Positions 1-9,475 of a DNA stretch of 64,000 nt are shown here, piece by piece (positions within the stretch are counted from its first letter, which is position 1; every line of letters begins with the position of its first letter). The translations under genes were made by a program, and so were the position numbers. Source of the stretch: Actinopolymorpha rutila (GTDB lineage: Bacteria > Actinomycetota > Actinomycetes > Propionibacteriales > Actinopolymorphaceae); the NCBI RefSeq assembly GCF_013407855.1, contig NZ_JACBZH010000001.1, forward strand, positions 3,968,001 through 4,032,000, given 5' to 3'. Under the pieces are notes generated by a model. That model had not been told where the DNA came from, ran no database searches, and saw nothing but the letters and a program-made list of their open reading frames with translations.

Positions 1-70
1 CCGCGGCTGGACTCGAACCAGCAACCTGCCGGTTAACAGCCGGACGCTCTGCCAATTGAGCTACGCGGGA
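1..70 (-). tRNA. tRNA-Asn (GTT), 3' end cut by window edge
   Basis: Read on the minus strand, the sequence starts TCCCGCG (5' acceptor arm), has a GCTC/GAGC D stem, an anticodon stem TCCGG/CCGGC around loop CTGTTAA with anticodon GTT, and a T arm GCTGG-TTCGAGT-CCAGC. The acceptor 3' strand reads CGCGG and then meets the window edge, so the last two or three template-encoded bases are missing. GTT reads AAC/AAU, giving asparagine. The gene is otherwise intact and has no intron. Confidence 0.95.
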
Positions 71-228
71 TCGCGTGGCCGGGCGACCCCGGCCACGCAT
101 ACGTTAGCAGCCCCCCAGATCACGTCGCACGACCCGGGGCGGGGTCGGCGGGGACCCGTGGATCACGACGGGATCAGCGCTGGATCACCCCGGTTTCACT
201 ACGGCACCACGCCAGGCTCAGCGCGGGA

Positions 229-1893
229 TCAGCGCGGGATCGCGCCGTACTCCCGAAGGATCGCGATCACCTTCGGCCGGCTCGCGAACGCCCGGGCGAA
301 GTCACGCGGGGTGGCGATCCGGTGCGCGTTGGCATTCAGGTAGCCGCGCAGAAGCCGGTCAAACGTCGCAGGTCCGGCGGCTTGGCGCGCCCGGTGCAGC
401 ATCGCGCCGCCCTGGCGGTAGACCCCGGCGGCGTACAGGTCGGGGTCGTGCAGCGCGGCGTACCACGACATCGACTCCCCCACCCGGTCGCGCACCCTGG
501 ACGGTGCCTGGAACCGCATCGACCGGGCAGCGGTCCCGTCGACCAGCGTCTCGGCGTACTCAGCGAGCGCCTCGTCCAGCCACGGGTCGCGGGCCTGGTC
601 GTTGCCCACCAGCCCGTAGAACCACATGTGCGCCACCTCGTGCGGCACGAGTTCGGGGTAGCGCGTCGGAGAGACGTCGCCGAACTGGATGGAGCCGGGG
701 AACTCGATGCCGGTGCCAACGGAGGCGGCGACGGTGACCCACAGGTCGCGGTAGGGGAACGGCCCCAGGTGGGACGACAGTGCCCGGATCGCGGCGGCGG
801 TCGCGTCGGCCCACTCTCCCGCCGACGCGACCGAACCATCGGGCACCCCGACGTGCACGCGTACGCCGTCCACGTCGCGGCTCTCCACCCGCAGTCGCCC
901 CACCGTGAGGCTGACGTCGCGCACGGACTCAGCCCGGAACCGGTGCACCACACTCCCCCGCACCTTCGTCGACGGCATGCTGCCGACCGCCTGCCCGGTG
1001 CCGAGCACCTGGTCGCCGGCGGGCGCCACCACGTCGAGCCGCCGCAGCCGGAACTCCTCGCTGGTCACGGTCTCGCCGAACAGGTCGACGGCGGGGTCGG
1101 TCACCCACCCCTTGCCGCGCTGCCAGGCGAGCAGGGGGTACGCCGTGCCCAGCCAGACGGTGCCGTCCCGGGGTGAGTAGCCGACACGCTCGGGCGTGTT
1201 CTCCCCAACCGTCAAGGTGAACGTGAGGTCGACCTGGACCGTCCGCCCGGCGGCCACACAGCGGCTGACCGGCAGCCTGACCAGCGTGCCCGGCGAACCC
1301 GGCGGCGCACCGGCCGCCTCGACCTTCGGGATCTCCCTGCGGCCGTCCACGGCGGCGGAGGTGACCTCGAGCTGGTTGCCGGCCCGCGCGGTCTCCGGCT
1401 TGTTCGGCCAGGCACGGAAGACGATCTCGCAGGTACGCCGGTCAGGCGTGAAGGTCACCTGCTCCGAGCCCCGGACCACCCGCGGGTCGGACCGTACGTC
1501 GAAGCACAACGAGACCGTGGGCCGGTCCTTCCACGGGGCCGCCCGGCCGGCCGGCTGGGGCGCTCTGTCCGCGGCCAGGGGTTGCTCGCCGGAGAGCGGT
1601 TGTTCGGCGGAGAGCGGTTGTTCGTACGACACCTTCGAGCCGGCGTCGCCGCCACCGCCGGGACCGCCGGTGACCGCGCACCCGGACGGCCCGCGCGGGC
1701 GCGGCGGCGGGCTCTGCGGCGGACCGGCTTGCCCGCCGGAGGTCGGCGTGTCGCCGGGGCGGGCGGTCGGGGCGGTCAGGTCACCCGCGCTGGGCGTACA
1801 GGCGCCGAGTGCGGCCATCACGGTGAGGACGACGACGAGCACGAAGGTGCGCACGACGATGGTCACAACGGGCCTGACCGCCCGCGGGTTCAC
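229..1893 (-). CDS. M1 family metallopeptidase, lipoprotein
   Basis: Zinc aminopeptidase-type protein of 554 aa, expected to be anchored on the outer face of the membrane. Residues 10-31 form a hydrophobic segment ending in a lipobox (LGAC, Cys32), followed by a Pro-rich linker (about 40-70) and three EQPLS/A-type repeats (about 95-112). The M1 zinc site is complete: HEVAH at 418-422 and the third ligand Glu at 441 in WLDEALAEYAE, with the expected spacing. IEFPGSIQFG upstream takes the place of the GAMEN exopeptidase motif, so aminopeptidase specificity is uncertain. The start overlaps the stop of the upstream gene by 4 bp (ATGA), so the two are probably co-transcribed. Substrate unknown. 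Confidence 0.9.
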   Translation of the reverse strand: MNPRAVRPVVTIVVRTFVLVVVLTVMAALGACTPSAGDLTAPTARPGDTPTSGGQAGPPQSPPPRPRGPSGCAVTGGPGGGGDAGSKVSYEQPLSAEQPLSGEQPLAADRAPQPAGRAAPWKDRPTVSLCFDVRSDPRVVRGSEQVTFTPDRRTCEIVFRAWPNKPETARAGNQLEVTSAAVDGRREIPKVEAAGAPPGSPGTLVRLPVSRCVAAGRTVQVDLTFTLTVGENTPERVGYSPRDGTVWLGTAYPLLAWQRGKGWVTDPAVDLFGETVTSEEFRLRRLDVVAPAGDQVLGTGQAVGSMPSTKVRGSVVHRFRAESVRDVSLTVGRLRVESRDVDGVRVHVGVPDGSVASAGEWADATAAAIRALSSHLGPFPYRDLWVTVAASVGTGIEFPGSIQFGDVSPTRYPELVPHEVAHMWFYGLVGNDQARDPWLDEALAEYAETLVDGTAARSMRFQAPSRVRDRVGESMSWYAALHDPDLYAAGVYRQGGAMLHRARQAAGPATFDRLLRGYLNANAHRIATPRDFARAFASRPKVIAILREYGAIPR

Positions 1894-2426
1894 GGCTCGA
1901 TCTCCGCCCGAACGGTCGCGAGGGCTCGGTGGGCGGCGTCGAGGACGTCCGGGTCGTTCGGGTCCAGCCCCTCGTCGAAGGCGAGCGCCCAGACGAGCCC
2001 CCCGTCGGCCGCGTCGGGATCACCGGCGGGCGGCCGGCGGGCGATCACCCGTACGCCGAGGCGGCCCCGCAGGGGCACGTGCCGTTCGGTGACCACGCTC
2101 GCGGTGATGCGCTCGCGGATCAGCCCCAGCAGGCGCTGGTCGGGCGGGTCGAACCGCAGCCGCCACGTCGGCATCGGCTGCCCGAGCGGCGCGGCGGCGG
2201 TGACCCGCAGGACCTCTTCCTCGCGGTCCCATTCGGCATGCTCGACCTGTTCCCACGGGATGCCCGCAAAGGTGCCGGCACCGCTGGGTTCGGGCAGGTG
2301 CAGCCGCCGGTCGGTGGCCACCACCCACTCCTCGGTCGCGGTCCGCGCGGCGGCGAGGATCCGCTCGTGGTGACGCAGGGCCAGGGCGTTCTTCACCTCG
2401 CGTGGAGGAGTCTGCCGACGACGCAC
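1890..2426 (-). CDS. conserved actinobacterial protein of unknown function
   Basis: About 178 aa, no signal peptide or membrane segment; reads as a compact alpha/beta protein with a Trp-containing N-terminal half (EEWVVATDRRLHLPE, a PH-like look) and an acidic C-terminus. I chose the GTG at 2426 (VRRRQTPPREVKNAL) because a -10-like TACCGT lies exactly 6 nt upstream, the usual leaderless arrangement in actinomycetes, and because the residues before it look non-coding. An ATG at 2471 would add 15 residues. The stop overlaps the start of the M1 peptidase by 4 bp, which suggests linked expression. I cannot name a function. Confidence 0.75.
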   Translation of the reverse strand: MRRRQTPPREVKNALALRHHERILAAARTATEEWVVATDRRLHLPEPSGAGTFAGIPWEQVEHAEWDREEEVLRVTAAAPLGQPMPTWRLRFDPPDQRLLGLIRERITASVVTERHVPLRGRLGVRVIARRPPAGDPDAADGGLVWALAFDEGLDPNDPDVLDAAHRALATVRAEIEP

Positions 2427-2563
2427 GGGTTCACGGTAGCGGGCACACGTGGGCGCCGGGCCGTCCGGCATCGACCGAACCGCCCGGCGCCCACGTCGTC
2501 CTGGTCCCGCCTCGCAGAGCCAACCCCAGAGCCAACCCCAGAGCCCGACCCCAGAGCCCGGCC

Positions 2564-3889
2564 TCAGGCGAGATACTCCCGCAGGCCCGGCGCCCAGCTT
2601 CCGCCCCTCAGCTTGGCCAGCGTCTTGGCCTCGATCTGGCGTACGCGTTCGCGGGTCACGCCGAACCTGCGGCCGACCTCCTCCAGCGTGTGGATCTGCC
2701 CGTCGGTGAGGCCGTACCGCATCTGTACGACGTAACGCTCCCGCTCGCCCAGCTGGGCCAGCGCCGACTCGATGTGCTCGCGCATCAGCGAGGCGGCAGC
2801 GGCGTCCATCGGGGCCACCGCGTCCAGGTCCTCGATCAGGTCGCCGAGCTCCGACGCCTCCATCTCACCGATGGGGGTGTGCAGGGACACCGGCTCCCGC
2901 GCCAGCCGCAGCAACTCGCTGGCCCGATCGGGGTCCAGTCCCACGACCTCGGCGACCTCCTCGATCAGCGGGTCCCGGCCGAGCTGCTGGAACAGCTGGC
3001 GTTGCGCGCGCAGCACGCGGTTGATCGCGTCCACCACGTGCACCGGCACCCGGATGGCCCGGGACTGGTCGGCGATCGCCCGGGAGATCGCCTGCCGGAT
3101 CCACCAGGTGGCGTACGTGGAGAACTTGTAGCCCCGGGTGTAGTCGAACTTCTCCACCGCCCGGATCAGGCCGAGGTTGCCTTCCTGGATGAGGTCCAGC
3201 AGCGGCAGGCCGCGCCCGGTGCACCGCTTGGCCACCGAGACGACCAGCCGGAGGTTGGCCTCGATCAGGTGCCGCTTTGCGGCCCGGCCCAGCAGGACCA
3301 GCATCTCCAGCTCCGCCTGCGTGGCCTGCACGGGTCCACCCTCGGCGAGGTGGCGTTCGGCGAACAGGCCGGCCTCGATCGAGCGGGCGAGGTCGACCTC
3401 CTCCTGCGCGGACAGCAGGGGGACCCGGCCGATCTCCCGGAGGTACTGGCGGACGAGGTCCGGCGCCCGGTCACTGAGTTCGTCCAGGGAGGGCAGCTCC
3501 TCCTCCGTGGCCTCGGCGGCCGCTGCGGACTCAGACGACTGGGCGGATGCTGTGGACTCGACGGACCCGACAGCCCCGGCAGGCTGGGCGGACTCGGCAG
3601 ACTCACCGGTCCCGGTCGACTCGGCCGGCCGGTCGGCAGGATCGGCCCCGGCGGGACCCGACCCGATCGACTCGGCAGCGGTGTCGGCGGTCGGCGTGGC
3701 CGACCCCGTGACGAGCTGCCCGGTGTCCCGGGCGGCGTCGGCGTCGAACGGACCACGCTGTCCGTCGGTGTCACCGGAACGGTCGGGCCCTCCGTCGGTG
3801 GTTCCCTGGGAGTGCCCACCCGGACCCGGGCTTTCTGGCGGTGATGCGTCGGCTCGAAGAGCCGTGGACAAGAGCACGAAGACCGGCAC
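2564..3889 (-). CDS. RNA polymerase sigma factor, sigma-70 group 1/2 (HrdA/SigB-like)
   Basis: 441 aa sigma-70 factor. Residues 1 to about 140 are low-complexity Ser/Thr/Pro/Gly/Ala/Glu without the long basic region 1.1 of housekeeping sigma. Region 1.2 ([15 protein letters not shown]) follows, then regions 2.1-2.4, including [15 protein letters not shown] from 254, region 3, and the region 4.2 helix-turn-helix ([19 protein letters not shown]) near 400-422. The GTG start at 3889 is supported by AGGGGAGGAG 7 nt upstream. In Streptomyces a group 2 sigma factor (hrdA) lies close to dnaG and dgt, which are 10-15 kb away here. That favours a group 2 role, but principal-sigma identity cannot be excluded without the rest of the genome. 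Confidence 0.93.
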   Translation of the reverse strand: MPVFVLLSTALRADASPPESPGPGGHSQGTTDGGPDRSGDTDGQRGPFDADAARDTGQLVTGSATPTADTAAESIGSGPAGADPADRPAESTGTGESAESAQPAGAVGSVESTASAQSSESAAAAEATEEELPSLDELSDRAPDLVRQYLREIGRVPLLSAQEEVDLARSIEAGLFAERHLAEGGPVQATQAELEMLVLLGRAAKRHLIEANLRLVVSVAKRCTGRGLPLLDLIQEGNLGLIRAVEKFDYTRGYKFSTYATWWIRQAISRAIADQSRAIRVPVHVVDAINRVLRAQRQLFQQLGRDPLIEEVAEVVGLDPDRASELLRLAREPVSLHTPIGEMEASELGDLIEDLDAVAPMDAAAASLMREHIESALAQLGERERYVVQMRYGLTDGQIHTLEEVGRRFGVTRERVRQIEAKTLAKLRGGSWAPGLREYLA

Positions 3890-4218
3890 GGCACATCTCC
3901 TCCCCTGGGGAAGATCGGCGTGATCCAGTGTGCCTGTCCCGCGGTAGTTACGTTAGGCATTTGGAGATACTCATGGAGCAATGACCGACGTCGGCACAGT
4001 TCGCGCCGACGGCTCCCGCATCGGGCCGGGTTCTGGTACAGCCGGTCAACCACTCCGGGCCGCTTCCGGGCCGCTTCCGGGCCGCTTCCGGGCCGTACCG
4101 GAGCCGCACCGAGACCGCTCCCGGGCCGGACCACGGCCTGACCGAGGTTGACCGGGCCGCACCGTGGCCGGAGTGCTCGAAGCGTTGCCGAACCGCGGGC
4201 GGACCGGGACCGGTGAGC
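3890..4218. other. intergenic region between sigma factor and epimerase genes
   Basis: 329 bp with no convincing gene in any frame. It should hold the promoter of the sigma factor gene: a -10-like TAACGT lies on the minus strand near 3950. It also carries the short tandem repeat described at 4054. The remainder is GC-rich sequence rich in CCGGGCCG words and shows no RNA-like fold that I can recognise by eye. Confidence 0.6.
4054..4097. repeat. 11-bp tandem repeat, about four units
   Basis: The unit TCCGGGCCGCT is repeated three times without a change and then once with a different end (TCCGGGCCGTA). The array sits about 120 bp beyond the stop codon of the epimerase gene and about 165 bp upstream of the sigma factor start. 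Short arrays like this usually arise by replication slippage. Confidence 0.85.
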
Positions 4219-5820
4219 TCAGGCCACCTTCGCCAGCCGGGCCTGCGCGACCCAGTAGCCCCGGAGTCGTCCGCTGCTGATCCGAAGGTGGGGTACGGCA
4301 CGGATCCAGGCGGCGGCGTCGTAGGTGACGCCGACGTTGGCGCGGGCGATGACCTTGACGGTGGCGATCCGGTTGCCGGCACTGTCGTACTTGTGTCCGG
4401 TGTAGGTCCTGCCGGCCACCAGCGACGCATGCCGGTCGGTGCGGAAGTCGACCGTGCTCACCAAACCGCGGATCATGCTCAGCCCCGCCTGCTCCGGCAC
4501 CCACGTCCCGACCAGCGGGCTGCCCGTGCCCATGCGGTAGTAGATACCGCGGCCCTGCAGCCGCATCCGCCGGACCGTGGTGCCGGTGGTCGCCTGCTTC
4601 AGCGTCACCGTGCGGGTACCGGTCACCTTCCCCGTGGCGACGTCGTAGGAGAAGCCCACGTGTCGCCCGGCGGCCAAGTCGACCACGTACGGCCGGCTCA
4701 GGATCGGGTACGGGCTGTCGCCGACCAGCGCCTGCGCCAGGTGGGCGAACTCGCTGCTCCCGGTCAGCAACGAAAGCTGGATCAGCTGGCGCGAGTGCAT
4801 CCGGTGGTAGCTGCTGGTCGCCACGGAGTGGTGGGTGAGGCAGTAGATCGAGGAGCCGCCCCGGACCCGAAGCGAATCGCGGTAACGGTGGACCGTGGTG
4901 ACGGCGCCGTCGTACATCGCGAGCGCGCGCCGGTCGTGGGTGAGCTGGTAGTAGTCCCACAGGCCGAAGGTCGCCGACAGGTGGCCGTTGAACACCAGGT
5001 CGGCCTGCCGGGGTGAGCCGAACGGATACTCCACCAGCCACAGCAGGTGGTTGCGGTCGACGAGGGTCACCCACGGCGCCCGGGCGTCCGGCGGCTGCAG
5101 GAAGCCGGCGAACGTGCAGTCGGCGGCCTTCCGCCACCTCGCCTTGCCGGTGACCCGGGCGAGCTCCGTGAAGAACGCGAGCACCTTGCCCTGGGCCAGC
5201 CCGCTGTACCACGGCCCGTGCATCACCTCGGTCGAGTCACGGTGCAGCGTGAAGTCGAAGTCGTACGGATGGAACCACGCGCCACCGGAGACCACCCGGC
5301 GGTCGCGGAGCCGTCGCGCCTGCGCCAGCGCACGGTCGAGGTAGAGGCGGTCGCCGGTGAGTTCGTACGACTCGAGGTTCTCCAGGCCGTAGTTGGCCTG
5401 GAAGTTGGGGTGGTCGTACTGCCTGCCCGCGATCACCACCATCCGGACGCCGTGCGCGTCGTGGATTCCCCGGTCGACCCGCGGAGTGACCTGGCCACTG
5501 CGGAACGGACGCTGGGTGCCGCTGACCTCCCGGGCGACGTACCCGTCCCGGGCGTACCAGAACGGCAGCCGGTGCCAGGCAACCGAACCAGCGACCGAGC
5601 CGGCAACCGAGCCGGCAACCGATCCCGAGACCGGACCGGGCGCCGAGCGGGCCTGCGGAGCCGCGGCCAGCGCCTCCGTGCTCGTTCCGGGCAGAGCGCA
5701 TCCCGCGACGGCCAGACTCGCCGGTACGGCGATGCCGAGGAGCACGCGGCGAGCGGCCAGCGCCACGGCCGGGACGAACCGCCCAGGGATGCGCGATCCG
5801 GTCGATCCGTGATGGTTCAT
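4219..5820 (-). CDS. D-glucuronyl C5-epimerase family lipoprotein
   Basis: 533 aa. The N-terminal Arg-rich stretch, hydrophobic segment and lipobox (LAVAGC) mark an exported lipoprotein. The mature part is an alpha/alpha toroid-like domain. Its C-terminal half (FNGHLSATFGLWDYYQLT, YRDSLRVRGGSSIYCL, SSYHRMHSRQLIQLSLLTG) matches the C5-epimerase C-terminal domain in order and spacing. That family converts D-glucuronate to L-iduronate in polysaccharides, and bacterial members are poorly characterised. I chose the ATG at 5820 because the eight residues upstream lack signal-peptide character. There are no glycosaminoglycan synthesis genes beside it, so the substrate is unknown and may be an extracellular uronic-acid polymer. 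Confidence 0.75.
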   Translation of the reverse strand: MNHHGSTGSRIPGRFVPAVALAARRVLLGIAVPASLAVAGCALPGTSTEALAAAPQARSAPGPVSGSVAGSVAGSVAGSVAWHRLPFWYARDGYVAREVSGTQRPFRSGQVTPRVDRGIHDAHGVRMVVIAGRQYDHPNFQANYGLENLESYELTGDRLYLDRALAQARRLRDRRVVSGGAWFHPYDFDFTLHRDSTEVMHGPWYSGLAQGKVLAFFTELARVTGKARWRKAADCTFAGFLQPPDARAPWVTLVDRNHLLWLVEYPFGSPRQADLVFNGHLSATFGLWDYYQLTHDRRALAMYDGAVTTVHRYRDSLRVRGGSSIYCLTHHSVATSSYHRMHSRQLIQLSLLTGSSEFAHLAQALVGDSPYPILSRPYVVDLAAGRHVGFSYDVATGKVTGTRTVTLKQATTGTTVRRMRLQGRGIYYRMGTGSPLVGTWVPEQAGLSMIRGLVSTVDFRTDRHASLVAGRTYTGHKYDSAGNRIATVKVIARANVGVTYDAAAWIRAVPHLRISSGRLRGYWVAQARLAKVA

Positions 5821-5929
5821 GGCTCCCCCACGACGAACGGGCAAAGGGAATGTGCCCTGCGATTTGCGCCGAAGGAGGAGCTACCCCGCACATCGAAATG
5901 TCACACCGGCCGTGCGACGCACACGAGAA

Positions 5930-5967
5930 AGAGGCCGGAACCGCGCTCGTCGCGCGGCCCCGGCCTC
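5930..5967. terminator. hairpin, probable terminator of the xyl-linked operon
   Basis: AGAGGCCGG plus CCGCGC on one side pairs with GCGCGG plus CCGGCCTCT on the other around a short TCGTC loop. It lies about 70-100 bp downstream of the last gene of the minus-strand operon (stop at 6035) and upstream of the epimerase start, where a terminator is expected. There is no U-tract, which is common in actinomycetes. Confidence 0.6.
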
Positions 5968-6034
5968 TCGCCGTACGTCCGGAACAAGATCCCGGGAACT
6001 GGACCCCGGGTGGATCCTGGTGGACCCGGGTGGA

Positions 6035-7045
6035 TCAGCCCTCGGAGCTGAACGCCGCGTCGAACGACGCCGCGGACGGCTCGATCTCACACAGCGCCCG
6101 CACCGTGGCGAGGGCCTCGGGAGCACCCATCAGCCGGTCCATGCCGGCGTCCTCCCACTCCACCGAGATCGGGCCGTCGTACCCGATCGAGTTCAGCGCC
6201 CGGAAGCAGTCCTCCCACGGGACGTCGCCGCGGCCGGTCGAGACGAAGTCCCAGCCGCGCCGCAGGTCACCCCACGGCAGGTGCGAGGACAGCCGGCCGT
6301 TGCGGCCGTTGCCGACCCGGCGCTTGGCGTCCTTGCAGTCCACGTGGTAGATCCGGTCCTTGAACTCCAGGATGAAGCCCACCGGGTCGAGGTCCTGCCA
6401 CACGAAGTGGCTGGGGTCCCAGTTGAGCCCGAACGCCGGCCGGTGGCCGATCGCCTCGAGGGTGCGGACCGTGGTCCAGTAGTCGTAGGCGATCTCGCTC
6501 GGGTGCACCTCGTGTGCGAACTTCACGCCCACCTCGTCGAACACGTCGAGGATGGGGTTCCACCGGTCGGCGAAGTCCTGGTAGCCCGCGTCGACGAGCG
6601 CCTCCGACGCCGGCGGGAACATCGCGACGTACTTCCAGATCGAGGAGCCGGTGAAGCCGACGACCGTGTCGACGCCGAGCCGGGCGGCGGCCCGGGCGGT
6701 CATCTTCATCTCCTCGGCGGCCCGCTGACGGACGCCTTCGGGGTCACCGTCGCCCCAGATCTTCGCCGGCAGGATGTCCTTGTGCCGGGCGTCGATCGGG
6801 TCGTCGCAGACGGCCTGGCCCTTCAGGTGGTTGGAGATCGCCCACAGCTTGAGGTTGTGCTTCTCCAGCGTGTCCAGCTTGGCCTTGACGTACTTGTCGT
6901 CCTCCGCGGCCTTCCAGACGTCGAGGTGGTCGCCCCAGCAGGCGATCTCCAGGCCGTCGTAGCCCCACTCGGAGGCGAGCCGGCACATCTCCTCGAAGGG
7001 CAGGTCGGCCCACTGGCCGGTGAACAGGGTGACGGGACGGGGCAT
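6035..7045 (-). CDS. sugar phosphate isomerase/epimerase family protein (xylose isomerase-like TIM barrel)
   Basis: 336 aa cytoplasmic TIM barrel of the AP endonuclease 2/xylose isomerase-like superfamily. Metal-site elements are visible: [11 protein letters not shown] near the N-terminus, [20 protein letters not shown], and the C-terminal YHVDCKDA and ISVEWED, supplying the Glu/Asp/His set that binds the divalent metal. Members isomerise or epimerise sugars, inositols or their keto forms. It is the last gene of the ROK-xylA-oxidoreductase operon, 15 bp after the Gfo/Idh gene. That pairing suggests it processes the keto product of the dehydrogenase. Exact substrate unknown. Confidence 0.85.
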   Translation of the reverse strand: MPRPVTLFTGQWADLPFEEMCRLASEWGYDGLEIACWGDHLDVWKAAEDDKYVKAKLDTLEKHNLKLWAISNHLKGQAVCDDPIDARHKDILPAKIWGDGDPEGVRQRAAEEMKMTARAAARLGVDTVVGFTGSSIWKYVAMFPPASEALVDAGYQDFADRWNPILDVFDEVGVKFAHEVHPSEIAYDYWTTVRTLEAIGHRPAFGLNWDPSHFVWQDLDPVGFILEFKDRIYHVDCKDAKRRVGNGRNGRLSSHLPWGDLRRGWDFVSTGRGDVPWEDCFRALNSIGYDGPISVEWEDAGMDRLMGAPEALATVRALCEIEPSAASFDAAFSSEG

Positions 7046-7060
7046 GCTCTCCTCCTGCGC

Positions 7061-8242
7061 TCAGCTGTTGTCGGTGGTCGGGATCCAGCCGGAGCCGGAC
7101 TCGGCGCTGCGCTCGACGGCTTCGAGCACCTGCTGCACCTGCAGTCCGTCGGCGAACGTCGGTGCCGGGTCGGTGCCCGCGGCGATCGCGGTCACCAGGT
7201 CGTACGCCTCGTGGGTGAAGCTGTGCTCCCAGCCGATGATGTGCCCGGCCGGCCACCACGCGGACATGTAGGGGTGCTCGGCCTCGGTGACGAGAATCCG
7301 CCGGAAGCCCTGCGTCGTGGCGTCGTCGTCGGAGAGGTACAGCTCGAGCTCGTTCAGGCGTTCCAGGTCGAACACCAGCGAGCCCTTCTCGCCGTTCAGC
7401 TCGATCCGCAGGCCGTTCCTGCGGCCGGTCGCGAACCGGGTCGCCTCGTACGTCGCCACCGCGCCGCCGGACAGCCGGGCGATGAACAACGCGGCGTCGT
7501 CGACGGTCACCTCGCCGCGCTCGGACGAACCGGTCCCACGCAGGCCCTCGGTGGACGCCACCAGCGGGCGTTCCTTGATGAAGGTTTCGGTCAGCCCGCT
7601 CACGCCGGTGACCGTCTGGCCGGTGACGAACTGCGTGAGGTCGACGATGTGGGACGCGATGTCGCCGAGCGCTCCCGAGCCCGCCTCCTCCTTCTTCAGC
7701 CGCCACACCAGCGGGAACTCCGGGTCGGTGATCCAGTCCTGCAGGTAGACCGCGCGGATGTGCCGGATCTTGCCCAGCTTGCCGTCAAGAACGAGTTGAC
7801 GGGCGAACGCCGCCGCCGGCACCCGCCGGTAGTTGAAGCCGACCATCGAGCGGACGCCGTTCTGCGCGGCGGCCTCGGCGGCCTTCACCATCTCCCGGGC
7901 TTCCTCGACCGTGTTGGCCAGCGGCTTCTCGCACAGCACGTGCTTGCCGGCGGCGAGCGCGGCGATCGCCACCTCGGCGTGGTTGCCGCCGGGGCTGCAC
8001 ACGTCGACCAGGCCGATGTCGTCCCGCTCGACCAGCGCCCGCCAGTCGGTCTCGTAGGACCGCCACCCGAACTTCTCGGCGGCGGCCTTCACCTTGTCCT
8101 CGCTGCGGCCGGCGAGCGCCGCCATGTCGACGGCGTACGGCAGGTCGAAGGCGGCGTTCACGGTCCGCCAGGCCTGTGAGTGGGCCTGGCCCATGAACGC
8201 GTAGCCCACCATGCCCACGCCGAGCGTTGGCTTACTTGTCAT
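7061..8242 (-). CDS. Gfo/Idh/MocA family oxidoreductase
   Basis: 393 aa NAD(P)-dependent sugar or polyol dehydrogenase. The N-terminal Rossmann fold has GVGMVGYAFMGQAHSQAW, and the conserved EKP motif (HVLCEKPLANT) supplies the catalytic lysine region. The C-terminal alpha/beta domain includes GDIASHIVDLTQFV, which contributes the active-site His/Asp. I chose the ATG at 8242 (MTSKPTLG) because the 12 codons upstream do not resemble the family N-terminus. It lies 63 bp after xylA and 15 bp before the isomerase/epimerase gene. It probably oxidises a sugar from the same pathway, but the family is too broad to name the substrate. Confidence 0.9.
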   Translation of the reverse strand: MTSKPTLGVGMVGYAFMGQAHSQAWRTVNAAFDLPYAVDMAALAGRSEDKVKAAAEKFGWRSYETDWRALVERDDIGLVDVCSPGGNHAEVAIAALAAGKHVLCEKPLANTVEEAREMVKAAEAAAQNGVRSMVGFNYRRVPAAAFARQLVLDGKLGKIRHIRAVYLQDWITDPEFPLVWRLKKEEAGSGALGDIASHIVDLTQFVTGQTVTGVSGLTETFIKERPLVASTEGLRGTGSSERGEVTVDDAALFIARLSGGAVATYEATRFATGRRNGLRIELNGEKGSLVFDLERLNELELYLSDDDATTQGFRRILVTEAEHPYMSAWWPAGHIIGWEHSFTHEAYDLVTAIAAGTDPAPTFADGLQVQQVLEAVERSAESGSGWIPTTDNS

Positions 8243-8305
8243 GCGTACGTACTCCCTCGTCCGATCGGTCGAACCCACTCAGCACACCGCGAACGCGTGC
8301 GAACG

Positions 8306-9475
8306 TCACCCGGCCACCCCCAGCAGGTGGTCCATGGCCAGCTGGTCGAGCCGCTCGAAGCCCATCCCACGCTCGGCCAGCGCCTCGATCCGCGCGTCGT
8401 CCCAATCCTCTTCGCGCAGGGTGGCGAGGGTCTCCCCCTCGGCCAGTGTCGGCCGGGCCAGCTCGTCCAGCTTCGACGCGGCCAGCGCCGCCTGCACCTC
8501 CGGGTCGGCGCGGAACGCCCGCGACTTCTCCCGCAGGATCAGATAGTTGCGCATGCAGCCGCGTGCGGACTCCCAGACGCCTTCCATGTCCTCGGTCCGT
8601 GGCGGCTTGAAGTCGAAGTGTCGCGGACCGTCGTAGCCGCCGTTCTCCAGCGTGTCGACCGCCCAGAACGCACCACGCAGGTTGCCGGCGCCGAAGCGCA
8701 GGTCCTGGTCGAAGCGGGGGCCGTGCTGGCCGTTCAGGTCCACGTGGAAGAGCTTGCCGTGCCACAGCGCCTGGGCGATGCCGTGCGCGAAGTTGACCCC
8801 GGCCATCTCCTCGTGCCCGACCTCGGGGTTGAGGCCGACCATCTCCGGGTGCTCGAGCTCGTTGATGAACGCCAGCGCGTGCCCGATCGTGGGCAGCAGG
8901 ATGTCGCCGCGAGGCTCGTTCGGCTTCGGCTCCACCGCGAACTTCAGGTCGTACCCCTGGTCCAGGACGTACTGGCCGAGGATGTCGTACGCCTCCTTCA
9001 TCCGGTCCAGCGCGACCCGGACGTCCTTGGCGCCACCGGACTCCGCGCCCTCCCGGCCGCCCCAGCACACGTACACCTTCGCGCCGAGCTCGACGGCCAG
9101 GTCGATGTTCTCGGCCACCTTGCGGATCGCGAACCTGCGTACGTCGCGGTGGTTGGCGGTGAACCCGCCGTCCTTGAAGATCGGGTGACCGAACAGGTTG
9201 GTGGTCGCCATCGGGACCGTCACCCCGGTCTCGTCCAGCGCCTTGCGGAACGCCGCGACGTGGTCGGCCCGCTGCGCCGCGGTCGCGTCGAACGGGAAGA
9301 CGTCGTTGTCGTGGAACGTCACGCCGTACGCGCCGAGCTCGGCCAGCTTGTTGACCGCGTCGGCCGGCGCCAGCGGGGCGCGGACCGCGGAGCCGAACAC
9401 GTCGACGCCCTCCCAGCCCACGGTCCACAGGCCGAAGGAGAACTTGTCCTCACGGGTCGGGGTGTAGTCGGTCAT
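8306..9475 (-). CDS. xylA: xylose isomerase
   Basis: 389 aa, the usual length of the class I actinobacterial D-xylose (glucose) isomerase. It interconverts D-xylose and D-xylulose with two divalent metals. Visible family motifs are the catalytic histidine region [12 protein letters not shown], the metal ligand segment [26 protein letters not shown] and the C-terminal [16 protein letters not shown]. Its ATG overlaps the stop of the ROK regulator gene by 4 bp, so regulator and enzyme share a transcript. xylB lies 3 kb away on the same strand in a separate unit. Confidence 0.97.
   Translation of the reverse strand: MTDYTPTREDKFSFGLWTVGWEGVDVFGSAVRAPLAPADAVNKLAELGAYGVTFHDNDVFPFDATAAQRADHVAAFRKALDETGVTVPMATTNLFGHPIFKDGGFTANHRDVRRFAIRKVAENIDLAVELGAKVYVCWGGREGAESGGAKDVRVALDRMKEAYDILGQYVLDQGYDLKFAVEPKPNEPRGDILLPTIGHALAFINELEHPEMVGLNPEVGHEEMAGVNFAHGIAQALWHGKLFHVDLNGQHGPRFDQDLRFGAGNLRGAFWAVDTLENGGYDGPRHFDFKPPRTEDMEGVWESARGCMRNYLILREKSRAFRADPEVQAALAASKLDELARPTLAEGETLATLREEDWDDARIEALAERGMGFERLDQLAMDHLLGVAG

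Noticed and set aside
4054-4097. CRISPR-like array
   Set aside because: Units are 11 bp, directly adjacent and without spacers; no cas genes nearby.
6000-6034. Direct repeats of CCGGGTGGATC as an attachment site
   Set aside because: Two short imperfect copies only, no integrase gene or tRNA at this place.
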